Shown in pieces: positions 37,680 through 45,072 of a DNA stretch of 64,000 nt. This stretch comes from TOLSYN sp963849065. Its GTDB lineage: Bacteria > Acidobacteriota > Terriglobia > Terriglobales > Acidobacteriaceae. Under the pieces are notes generated by a model that was given only the letters and a program-made list of their open reading frames with translations, was not told where the DNA came from and did no database searches. The position numbers were made by a program, and so were the translations under genes. Each line of letters starts with the position of its first letter. Positions within the stretch are counted from its first letter, which is position 1. Location of the stretch: the NCBI GenBank assembly GCA_963849065.1, contig CAWKFM010000005.1, forward strand, positions 2,120,080-2,184,079. The letters run 5' to 3'.

Positions 37680-38801
37680 TCATTTCGACACGGTGCGTTT
37701 TCTCTTCGAACGGCTAGTGTCCGTTGTGGTGTCCGTTGGCGATTTCTGTCCCTTCTTCTTCAAAAGAGACTCGACCGCTTCATGGAGTGAATTCGGTGCA
37801 AGATGGGAATACCGAGCAGTCATGGAAATCGTCTTGTGACCGGCTAGCGTTTGAACGGTCTTGAGGCCGACTCCAGCCATGATGAGTCTCGAACAGAATG
37901 TGTGACGGTTGTCGTGCCAGCGGTAGCCATCGATATTGGCATCGTCCCTGACTGTCTCAAACCAAGCACGAGGGTTCTTGATCTCGAATACACGAGTTCC
38001 CTTCTTCGCGCCTGTCTGCTCCTTCAGTCTTTGAAACGCCGCGAGCACATCCGTGTTCATCGGAACGTCGCGTGCGTCTCCATTCTTTGTTTTTGCAAGG
38101 TGTACCTCCTTGCGCCCGAAATCTACCTGCCCCCAGATGAGACCGTACTGCTCTGACAAACGCATACCGGTTCCTATGGAGATAGTCAGTTCGTCTTGGT
38201 GCTCCGGAAACAGTTTCTTGATGGAGGCGCGCATCCGATCCTCTTCCTCGTCGCGCAGGAATCGAATGCGCCCTCCGTTCTCGTGCCGCTGCCGGACCAA
38301 CCGCGCCGGATTGGAAGTGACCTTTCCATTGCGGAGCGCTTCTCTAAAGATGAGACTGAAGGTCGCGCGATACCGGTTCGCGGTGCCTGGTGTTTTCGTG
38401 TTCTCGGAAATCCAGCCATCAATCTCAGCAGGTTTGATCTTGTCTGCTGTGCGCTCGCCAAACACTGAATTAATTTTGTTGACTCTGGATTCGACATTTC
38501 GCGTGTCTCGATGATGGATTTTTGAGTAGGCAAGTATCTCATTGGCGAGTGCCTTAAAGCGCACTCCTGCGGCACGCATATTCTCGGGCAGTTTTACACC
38601 CTGCAGAATTTCCGTACGGCGCTTTTGGTACAACTTTATGGCGTCACCTTTACGGCCCGCCTTCTCGCGCTTCCGGTTTCCATCGGCGTAGTAATCAACC
38701 CACCATATCCCTGAGCCGGCAGGCCGCTCCACAATTCCCCGATCTTTCCGCTTTCGTGTATGTGCCATGCTTCCGTTCCTTTCCGAAGACTTTTTGAACA
38801 A
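37680..38801 (-). CDS. Tyrosine recombinase / phage-type integrase
   Basis: Site-specific recombinase of 373 aa. An N-terminal SAM-like/arm-binding region (about 1-175) precedes the catalytic domain. Catalytic residues are visible: Arg in GTGMRLSEQYG, Lys in LAKTKNGDARDVP, HxxR in WHDNRHTF, His in LAGHKTISM and the nucleophile Tyr in TARYSH. Its 3' end faces tRNA-Leu 41 nt away, the usual layout for elements integrated in tRNA 3' ends. The N-terminal start is uncertain; ATG at residue 12 (MAHTRKRK) is an alternative. The Lys/Arg-rich tail and lower GC suggest foreign origin. Confidence 0.92.
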   Translation of the reverse strand: MFKKSSERNGSMAHTRKRKDRGIVERPAGSGIWWVDYYADGNRKREKAGRKGDAIKLYQKRRTEILQGVKLPENMRAAGVRFKALANEILAYSKIHHRDTRNVESRVNKINSVFGERTADKIKPAEIDGWISENTKTPGTANRYRATFSLIFREALRNGKVTSNPARLVRQRHENGGRIRFLRDEEEDRMRASIKKLFPEHQDELTISIGTGMRLSEQYGLIWGQVDFGRKEVHLAKTKNGDARDVPMNTDVLAAFQRLKEQTGAKKGTRVFEIKNPRAWFETVRDDANIDGYRWHDNRHTFCSRLIMAGVGLKTVQTLAGHKTISMTARYSHLAPNSLHEAVESLLKKKGQKSPTDTTTDTSRSKRKRTVSK

Positions 38802-38991
38802 ACAAAGCGCTTAATGCGCAGACATACCTTGCTGAACACCTCAGCTGTGCGCATACGTTTCTTCCCACGCTGATTCCGAATCACTGACGCTTCGGGAGGG
38901 ATATACGAACAGGAAGGGATCGCGGCGCCCATTAAATACTTCCCGGGCGCGCACGATGGGCGCCGCCGGGTCCGCGAGCTCACTGCAACTT

Positions 38992-41487
38992 TTACTGAAC
39001 GGTCACAGTTACGCTAACCGCCGCCGGGTTCATCACCGTGCCCGATCCCGTCGGAGTCACCGTTACCGTGTACGTCTGTGGCGACGGCGTCGAACTGCCG
39101 CCGCTCCCGCCGCAGGCTACCAGCAAGCCCGCCGCTGCGATCGCCAGCGCCGTAAATAGCACGGCCAGCGCCCGCTTTCTGCGCTCCGTAAACGGAGCAC
39201 CCAACAACACAGCGCAGAACATCACCGGCCCGCTGCTCTTCCATGGAAGCCCCGGTGAGTGGTTGGCCGCACTCGTTGTGGTCGTGATCGTCAGTGTGGA
39301 GTTTCCCGTCGTGCTGGAGGCGAAGCTGACCGAAGGCGCGCTCGCGGAGACCGCCGAGGGCGTGCCATTGATCGAGCTGACGCTGGTTGTAAACGAAACC
39401 GTCCCCGTGAAGTTGGTTGCGGTCAGGTTGAGGCTAAACTGCCCGTTGCTCCCGGCCGGGATCGTAATCGAATTCGAGGATGCGCCCAACGTATACGCCG
39501 GCGGCGCCAGCGCCGCATACAGCGCGCCGCCGTTAATCGAACCCAACCCTGTCACCAGATCGTAGCCGGCCGTGGCCTCATAGCCCACCAGACCGCCTAC
39601 GCAACCCGTTGAACCCGTGGTACATGGCTGTTCGTTGCTGCCCGTCGTAATGTCGTGGAAGATCGCCGCATAGTTAGTCGGTTGCGCCGCCAGGCTGTAG
39701 AGCGGCTGATTGAAGTTTCCCTGCTTGCCGTACTTCTCCACCAGCAAGGTCAACATTCCTGCAAACGAGGGCGAGGTGGCCGAGGTTCCGCCCACCGCCA
39801 TCAGGTCAGTGTTCGAATCGCGGAAGCCGTCCACGCAGCTAGGACCATCCGTCTGCGATGGGTCGGTGGCTGAGGTGAAGAGCTGCGAGCACATCAGGTA
39901 GGGGTCGTGATCAGCCGATGCAGAGAAGGCAACGTCGGGCACAAAGCGCATCAGCGTCCCGTTGAAGCTGCTCGGAGCCCACTGCCAGTTCGGCATGGCA
40001 TAGTACAGACTCACTCCGCCGCCACCGGAGGCCAGCGTATTGGTTGGATCGAGCGACTGATCGTAGGCCGTGTCGTTCCAACTGGTCTCCGGAATGTATT
40101 GCAGCGCCGAGCTGATGATGTCGGCTGTACTGCTGTAGCTCCAGTACTCATTCGCACCCGGCTCGGGGTTGCTGGCGCTTCCGTCGGCGCTGAACGTCGT
40201 CCCGCCGACGCCAGTCACGTATGGGCTGGAGGCCGGGTAGTCCGCAATCGCTCCTTGCGTGGCAGTGGTATTTCCCTGGTCGCAGCCCGCCGCTCCCGCA
40301 TCCCCCGAAGAGTTCAGCACCGACTGTCCCTGGGCTACGGCTTCTTCCAGAATTCCATCGAACACAGTTCTCTGGTTCGCCGAGTATTGCGTCTCGCACT
40401 CCCCATAGCTGATGCTAATGACGGGTACCACCGCGCCACCCACCTTGTAGGTCGTTACCAGGTAGACTGCGGCATCGATCACGTCCTGGTCCGGATCATC
40501 GGCGGCGGCATAGACGAAGTCCACTGTCGCGTCTTGGGCGATGCCTCCCGACCATTCCACGTCCAGGTCCGCCTCGCCGATATCGCCCACGCTCTCTCCT
40601 GCCACGTCAGTGCAGTCCGCCGAGCTGATGCAGACCATATTCAGCTTCGTCGCGCTTAGCCCGGCGGCCGCGCGGAAATCATCGATGTCCTCCTGCGGGA
40701 AGTAGGTCTGCCCGGCTATGCCCACATGCATCCCGGTGCCGGTGAAGCCGGCGGCGTAGATCGGGGTGACGTTATAGATGGTCGCCCAGTCGGCCGGCGC
40801 CAGGAAGTGATTCCCCGAGTACTGCGAGGTGAATTGCGGATCCAGACGTTTCACGGCCGCCCGCGGTTTCAGGCGGAAGCCGCTCAGACCGCCTACCCCT
40901 GCCACCACGTTAGCCAGCCCCTGTGGAATCGCAATCTGCCTAGCGTTGCTGATGCGCGTGTCGTCGCCAATCCTGTACTGATGAATCTGTGTGTGGAAGG
41001 CCAACTCCGCCTGCGCCACCGTTCCGGAAAACGTAATCAGGTTGCGCGATGGTGCCACGCTCTTTACGGTGAAGCCCTGCGTCTCCAGCCAACCGGTCAC
41101 CTGGCTCAGGTCTGCCTCCGTCAGTCCAAAGCGCGCTCCAAACTCCTCCTGCGTCAGCCACTGGTGATACTGAGCCGACTTCGGATTCTGCTGCGCCTCC
41201 AGGAAAGCATCCAGCTCCGCCTTCTCGGCCACGCTGGGCGCAATGTTCAGCGTCATCGACTCCAGCCGCATGCCGCGGTTCGCTTCGCCCAGCTCAGTCG
41301 CCTGCCGTGTCAGCGGATGTACCGTTCCCGAGATTGTCACCACTGGCCCCGAATTCAGCTCATGCGTAATCCGGCTGGCGCGTTGCGTGGTTTGGGAAAC
41401 AAGTGTTACGGCCATTGCCAGGACCACGGCGCACACGGCTGTCCATCTCTTCCAGCTGTTCACTGCACGAAGCAGGTTTAATTTCAT
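38992..41487 (-). CDS. S53 family serine-carboxyl protease (prokumamolisin type)
   Basis: Secreted acid protease of 831 aa. It has a signal sequence (about 16-33), a pro-kumamolisin activation domain (about 50-195, QYHQWLTQEEFGARFG), then the catalytic domain with E and D in GEADLDVEW and Ser in VGGTSATSPSF. A late Ig-like region is followed by a membrane helix near LAVLFTALAIAAAGLLVACGG and a short Thr/Val tail. This layout is common in Acidobacteriota. The gene begins after a strong ribosome-site-like AGAGGATC. A decayed copy of its first part lies at about 53,958-54,350. Confidence 0.92.
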   Translation of the reverse strand: MKLNLLRAVNSWKRWTAVCAVVLAMAVTLVSQTTQRASRITHELNSGPVVTISGTVHPLTRQATELGEANRGMRLESMTLNIAPSVAEKAELDAFLEAQQNPKSAQYHQWLTQEEFGARFGLTEADLSQVTGWLETQGFTVKSVAPSRNLITFSGTVAQAELAFHTQIHQYRIGDDTRISNARQIAIPQGLANVVAGVGGLSGFRLKPRAAVKRLDPQFTSQYSGNHFLAPADWATIYNVTPIYAAGFTGTGMHVGIAGQTYFPQEDIDDFRAAAGLSATKLNMVCISSADCTDVAGESVGDIGEADLDVEWSGGIAQDATVDFVYAAADDPDQDVIDAAVYLVTTYKVGGAVVPVISISYGECETQYSANQRTVFDGILEEAVAQGQSVLNSSGDAGAAGCDQGNTTATQGAIADYPASSPYVTGVGGTTFSADGSASNPEPGANEYWSYSSTADIISSALQYIPETSWNDTAYDQSLDPTNTLASGGGGVSLYYAMPNWQWAPSSFNGTLMRFVPDVAFSASADHDPYLMCSQLFTSATDPSQTDGPSCVDGFRDSNTDLMAVGGTSATSPSFAGMLTLLVEKYGKQGNFNQPLYSLAAQPTNYAAIFHDITTGSNEQPCTTGSTGCVGGLVGYEATAGYDLVTGLGSINGGALYAALAPPAYTLGASSNSITIPAGSNGQFSLNLTATNFTGTVSFTTSVSSINGTPSAVSASAPSVSFASSTTGNSTLTITTTTSAANHSPGLPWKSSGPVMFCAVLLGAPFTERRKRALAVLFTALAIAAAGLLVACGGSGGSSTPSPQTYTVTVTPTGSGTVMNPAAVSVTVTVQ

Positions 41488-41698
41488 TCAGATCCTCTCG
41501 GGGAAAATGTGAACTGCATAAGTTTTAGGTTGAGCTCTGTACCTGAAATCGAAATGCAGCGCACCAGGTTGCTGTTGCTACCACCGGATCACCCCGCAAC
41601 GCCACAGGCCCGCTCCAAGGCACGTCCAAAAAACCATGGAGAGCAAAAAAGCGGTAGCAATTCCCTTCCCCGGCATCTCACTAAACTGTTCATTTTCT

Positions 41699-42013
41699 TC
41701 ACTGGAGTGTTTCAGAAGGAACCTCCGGAGCGATCAAACTGCCATTTGCATGTGTGCGTCGCGGGGACATGCAAGAGCCATTTACACCCCCTCCACCCGC
41801 CTTCTTGGTGGTGATGAACGGTTGAACCTTGGTCTCGAACTTCTCAATCGCTTCACGAAACGCCAGGTACGCCCGATAGGCGTTGAGGAGTTTGTAACAC
41901 GCTGGACATTCACCCTTGATTCCCCCTTGCTCGTCCTTCATGGGGTTGTAGGCGCGGTGCCTGGAACATCGGCCCTCGATGCGACACGCAACCCGAACTG
42001 CAATCCTGAACAT
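41699..42013 (-). CDS. Small Cys-containing protein of unknown function
   Basis: A 104-aa protein. The central part has Cys residues (CRIEGRC and GECPACYKLLNAYRAYLAF) that could form a zinc ribbon, followed by a helical stretch and a disordered tail. No family is recognised. A strong AGAGGAG lies 4-5 nt before the ATG, supporting a real gene. Just upstream is a perfect 19-bp palindrome (42047-42065), a likely operator. Confidence 0.6.
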   Translation of the reverse strand: MFRIAVRVACRIEGRCSRHRAYNPMKDEQGGIKGECPACYKLLNAYRAYLAFREAIEKFETKVQPFITTKKAGGGGVNGSCMSPRRTHANGSLIAPEVPSETLQ

Positions 42014-42046
42014 GTAGCTCCTCTCGGTCGGTACAGAATATTAGCA

Positions 42047-42065
42047 TACATAGTTTAACTATGTA
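42047..42065. promoter_or_regulatory. Perfect 19-bp palindrome, candidate operator
   Basis: TACATAGTTTAACTATGTA is a perfect 9-bp inverted repeat around one central base, 34-52 nt upstream of the small Cys-protein start, where a promoter would lie. Symmetry and position indicate binding of a dimeric repressor. The cognate regulator is not obvious; PadR- or BlaI-like factors common in this phylum are speculative candidates. Confidence 0.6.
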
Positions 42066-42200
42066 CTTTATTATTTTTTGCGCCCGCGCCCCGGGCGCAC
42101 GAGAGGACGGCAATGATTGGCTGGTGAATCCGGCGCACAACACCGCACATAACGGGCCGGTGCTCGCGGGTACAGCAACGGGTACGTAGGCACAAAAGCC

Positions 42201-42227
42201 AAGGGCCTAGCACCGAGCTAGGCCCTT
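42201..42227 (-). terminator. Terminator-like hairpin behind a tRNA-like remnant
   Basis: A 10-bp stem, AAGGGCCTAG / CTAGGCCCTT, with a 7-nt loop; on the minus strand it is followed by GGCTTTTG. It is placed as a tRNA terminator would be after the remnant at 42237-42270. Confidence 0.6.
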
Positions 42228-42236
42228 ATAATCTGC

Positions 42237-42270
42237 TAGGCACGAGGAGACTCGAACTCCTGACCTGTAC
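42237..42270 (-). other. tRNA-like 3' fragment, possible attachment-site remnant
   Basis: On the minus strand, AGGAG-TTCGAGT-CTCCT forms a T arm with the canonical TTCGA loop, followed by CGTGCCTA as the 3' acceptor strand and discriminator. It is preceded by GTACAGGTC, like an anticodon-stem end plus variable loop. No 5' half (expected to start AGGCACG or GGGCACG) is found within 100 nt. A displaced tRNA 3' end of this sort marks the far end of an element integrated in a tRNA gene. Confidence 0.45.
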
Positions 42271-42792
42271 AGTGTCATACGGTAGCCAGTGTCTTTCCGT
42301 CCTACTTCAGCACGGCGATTACCGAGTGAGAATTGGCCGGATCACGACCAGGATTCTGTCTAATTCGGATGGTTCTATTACATTGAACGCAATGAATGCG
42401 AACAAGCCTGCTGATCGCGCCAAAACGTTGTCGGCACAGCACTCAATGCAACTCTTCTCTGCATTCAGCCAGTCTGCGTTGCCCGACCAAAGTGCCAACC
42501 TTTGGACACACCTCGGGCGGGGAGTGTTTGGAAGGGGGAGATTCTGGGGATAGGACAGGTTCGGAGGTTCAACTGTCGCGGGAGCAGCCCAAGCAAAGGG
42601 CTGTCGAGCTTGCGGAAAAGCGCCCGGTGTTACTGCCGTTATCAGAGTAGATGCTCAGCAACTCTGGAAAAGTTGCCCGGTCGAACGATACAGTTTTCAA
42701 CGATAGGTGCTCGAATAAGCAACAGCTCTGTCTTCAGGCTCATCAATGATAGGAACGAAGCCCGGCAGAAAGACGCACTATGGGAGGCGAGA
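42271..42792. other. Intergenic region upstream of the small CLDCGKEF protein
   Basis: About 520 nt with no supported gene. It contains one copy of the GTAGATGCTCAGCAACTCTG repeat (about 42647-42675), the second copy of which is near 43955. Short open frames here lack ribosome sites and are not similar to anything I recognise. Confidence 0.5.
42647..42675. repeat. Direct repeat GTAGATGCTCAGCAACTCTG, copy 1
   Basis: GTAGATGCTCAGCAACTCTG is followed by GAAAAGTT; the copy at 43955-43982 differs by one G. Weaker similarity extends about 40 nt further upstream in both copies (GAGCTT(G/C)CGGA(A/C)AAG). Both lie in non-coding DNA upstream of plus-strand genes. Confidence 0.6.
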
Positions 42793-42993
42793 ATGTTCAG
42801 GCTAGTCGATGCTCTGTTTGGCTGCGCTCACCGCCACTACACGTTCCCGATAACTGCCAAAAAGCGGGGGATACTGACGTCTGAAGGGAAACACTCAACC
42901 ACCACATACATTGTCTGCTTGGACTGCGGCAAAGAGTTCCCCTACGACTGGGAGGAAATGAAACTACTCGCGCCAGAGAAAGACGCGGCTTGA
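42793..42993 (+). CDS. Small CLDCGKEFPYDW protein of unknown function
   Basis: A 66-aa protein. N-terminal CAHRHYTFPIT and C-terminal CLDCGKEFPYDWEEMK together could bind one zinc ion (C, H, H, C-x2-C). I recall near-identical short proteins in many Acidobacteriota genomes; their function is unknown. The start is the ATG at 42793 with GGGAGG 6 nt upstream. The reading frame extends further upstream but without conserved sequence. Confidence 0.75.
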   Translation: MFRLVDALFGCAHRHYTFPITAKKRGILTSEGKHSTTTYIVCLDCGKEFPYDWEEMKLLAPEKDAA

Positions 42994-42999
42994 TGCAGT

Positions 43000-43090
43000 A
43001 GGCGCACTACAGCTTCAAGCCCAACGCCCTCGTCGTAGACTCCACGAGTGGCACCCTCGTCCGACATGCGGCGGCGAATACCATTCCGCC
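43000..43090 (-). repeat. Duplicated segment next to the ECF sigma gene, copy 1
   Basis: About 70-90 nt here resemble 47950-48040. On the minus strand both read as the end of a protein, PLVE(S/F)TT(R/K)ALGL(K/E)(L/F), followed by a stop codon. Each copy lies just downstream of an ECF sigma sequence (intact here, truncated at 48,111), so the block was probably duplicated with it. Confidence 0.45.
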
Positions 43091-43161
43091 CAGCCAGCGT
43101 GCAGGTCGAATCAAATCCAAGGAAAGCTTTTGTCAAGGACGTGAGCCGACCTGCCGGAGGT

Positions 43162-43845
43162 CTAGGCGGCGTTGTCCGCAGCTCTTGAACGCCGCCCCGT
43201 CGCCACGGTCACTTCCCGCTGGGTTGTCATCTTTCGTGTTTTCGGGCGGCGGCTATTTTCAGCACGGGTAACGCTTAACACTTCACGCAATTTCATACGC
43301 GCCTTGTGAAGCTGCGATTTACTGTTACCCATGGAGCAGCCCAGCATCTCGGCAATCTCGTTGTGCTCGTAGCCCTCGATGTCATGCAACACGAACACGC
43401 TGCGATAGCCGAAAGGAAGGTTTTCGATGGCGCGTTCCAGAATTACCCGGTCGATAGAGCCAGACAGATTCTGGTCTGCGGCAGAAATTTCCTTCGGCGG
43501 GCAATCCTCTCCGTTGGGCTCCAGAGTCTCTTCGAGAGAAACTTCACGGAGTTCCTTCTTGCGCAGGCGCATGAGGACGACGTTGACGGCAATGCGATGC
43601 AGCCAAGTGGAAAACGCGGACTCTCCGCGAAAGCTTGCGATCTTGCGATAGAGCTGGAGAAAGGCTTCCTGAGTAAGGTCTTGAGCCTCCTCAACATTGC
43701 CCACTATCCGAAGACAGGTTGAGTAGACTCGCCTTTTGTGAAAACCGTAAAGAGCTTCGAAGCACTGGCCGTCGCCCAACTTGGCACCTTCGATAGCTTC
43801 GGCTTCGGACATTCCCGATGACTGCATACTTCTTGGGGTGGTCAA
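43162..43845 (-). CDS. ECF-type RNA polymerase sigma factor
   Basis: A 227-aa alternative sigma factor. Region 2 is FEALYGFHKRRVYSTCLRIVG to FRGESAFSTWLHRIAVNVVL (about 30-100), and region 4 is the helix-turn-helix LPFGYRSVFVLHDIEGYEHNEIAEMLGCSMGNSKSQLHKAR (about 142-185). A basic tail follows. The start is uncertain: TTG at 43845 or ATG at 43827. No anti-sigma gene is adjacent, which is unusual. A truncated copy of region 4 lies at 48,111-48,273. Confidence 0.92.
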   Translation of the reverse strand: MTTPRSMQSSGMSEAEAIEGAKLGDGQCFEALYGFHKRRVYSTCLRIVGNVEEAQDLTQEAFLQLYRKIASFRGESAFSTWLHRIAVNVVLMRLRKKELREVSLEETLEPNGEDCPPKEISAADQNLSGSIDRVILERAIENLPFGYRSVFVLHDIEGYEHNEIAEMLGCSMGNSKSQLHKARMKLREVLSVTRAENSRRPKTRKMTTQREVTVATGRRSRAADNAA

Positions 43846-43954
43846 TCAAGCCTCCTCGGATAGTGAGCTACCGCAGTTTGAAAGGGTATGAAAAGAGCAA
43901 CCAATGAAAGTTGTGAGCTTCCGGACAAGAGACCTGTGTCAATACATTATCCGG

Positions 43955-43982
43955 GTAGATGCTCAGCAACTCTGAAAAGTTT
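43955..43982. repeat. Direct repeat GTAGATGCTCAGCAACTCTG, copy 2
   Basis: Second copy of the repeat at 42647-42675, again in non-coding DNA and again about 300 nt upstream of a plus-strand gene (here the Crp/Fnr regulator). Confidence 0.6.
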
Positions 43983-44061
43983 CACGCTTGCAGAGATGCA
44001 GCTTAAATCAGCTCGGTCTCGCGGTACTTTGGGGGTTCAGGCGACTCCTGCGGGTCATCAT

Positions 44062-44184
44062 CTACGCCTCGACCCTTGCCAGCAAGTCTGTCGGGTGAAT
44101 CGGCTTCGCCAACAGCTCGCAATCGTATTCCCGGAGCAGCATTGGCTTGCGAAGTGCAGCGAGCACCTCGCAAATATATGGGTT
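44062..44184 (-). pseudogene. Remnant of a receiver-domain response regulator
   Basis: The minus strand encodes RKPMLLREYDCELLAKPIHP then TDLLARVEA and a stop. This matches the C-terminal end of the intact receiver at 50,944-51,324 (MGYDFELLAKPIHPTDLLAKVAS) and is similar at the DNA level too. The N-terminal two thirds, including the phosphorylated Asp, are missing, so it is a decayed duplicate. It occupies most of the 458-nt gap between the sigma factor and Crp genes. Confidence 0.7.
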
Positions 44185-44303
44185 GATCCGTCTGGTAGCG
44201 GGTGTAGGATTCAATGCCTACATCTCAATACGCATCCCGTCCGCCGAGGAGGAGGGGGCGATTCATATGCGCGTCCAGATGCCGTTACGGCAACGGAGCA
44301 GCT

Positions 44304-45005
44304 ATGAACTTGCCCGCAAATCGGTACAAGAACCGCGTATTAGTGGCACTGCCAAAGGATGAAATCGACCGCCTCGCGCCCCACCTGTCACCCGTCGTCC
44401 TGAAGACACGAACCCAACTGCTCGATAACCGGGATGAATATGCCTACTTTCTGGAAGAGGGACTTGCGTCGGTTGTCTTGACTCTGAACGATGGAGCTTC
44501 GGTCGAGGTCGGAGTGATCGGCATTGACGGGGTCGTCGGACTTCCCATGCTTATGGGAGCTGCCACGATGCCGGGCCAAACGTTTATGGTGATGGAGGGC
44601 TCCGGCTTTCGCATTCCCTCCCGCCGATTAAAAGAAGAATTCGAGCGTGCCGGGCAGCTACGGAACCTTCTGCAAAAGTACATGCTTGCCCATCTGATTC
44701 AGAGTTCACAGGGCGCGGCCTGCAACCGCCTGCACACAATTAGTGAGCGTCTGGCGCGATGGCTTCTGACCTGCCATGACCGAGTCCAGTCCGAAAACAT
44801 GCCGCTCACTCACGAGTTCCTTGGCCAGATGCTGGGTGCTCCCAGAACCACCGTTACACTGGCGGCAGGGATACTGCATCAAGCGGGACTGATCGACTAC
44901 ACACGCGGCCACGTAACGATCACAAACCGTGAAGGGCTTGAAGATGTCGCCTGTGAGTGTTATCGGACGGTGAGGGATGAATTTCGTCGCCTTGGGTTGC
45001 TCTAA
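44304..45005 (+). CDS. Crp/Fnr family transcriptional regulator
   Basis: A 233-aa regulator with an N-terminal cyclic-nucleotide-binding-type beta roll (about 15-125) and a C-terminal winged helix (about 150-225, LTHEFLGQMLGAPRTTVTLAAGIL as recognition region). It lacks the Cys set of Fnr and I cannot confirm a cAMP pocket. The start is ATG 44304 with GGAG 6 nt upstream; the upstream extension of the frame is unsupported. Target genes are unknown; the Crp-type site before the ferredoxin gene is far away and may belong to another paralogue. Confidence 0.88.
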   Translation: MNLPANRYKNRVLVALPKDEIDRLAPHLSPVVLKTRTQLLDNRDEYAYFLEEGLASVVLTLNDGASVEVGVIGIDGVVGLPMLMGAATMPGQTFMVMEGSGFRIPSRRLKEEFERAGQLRNLLQKYMLAHLIQSSQGAACNRLHTISERLARWLLTCHDRVQSENMPLTHEFLGQMLGAPRTTVTLAAGILHQAGLIDYTRGHVTITNREGLEDVACECYRTVRDEFRRLGLL

Positions 45006-45072
45006 GCACATTTGGAGTCCTATCTTCCTTATGGGACAAAACCAATACATCGAAATGTCGCACGCCGAAGTT

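Noticed and set aside
42201..42340. A complete tRNA or tmRNA gene
   Set aside because: Only the T arm and the 3' acceptor strand are found; no matching 5' half or anticodon arm exists upstream on the minus strand.
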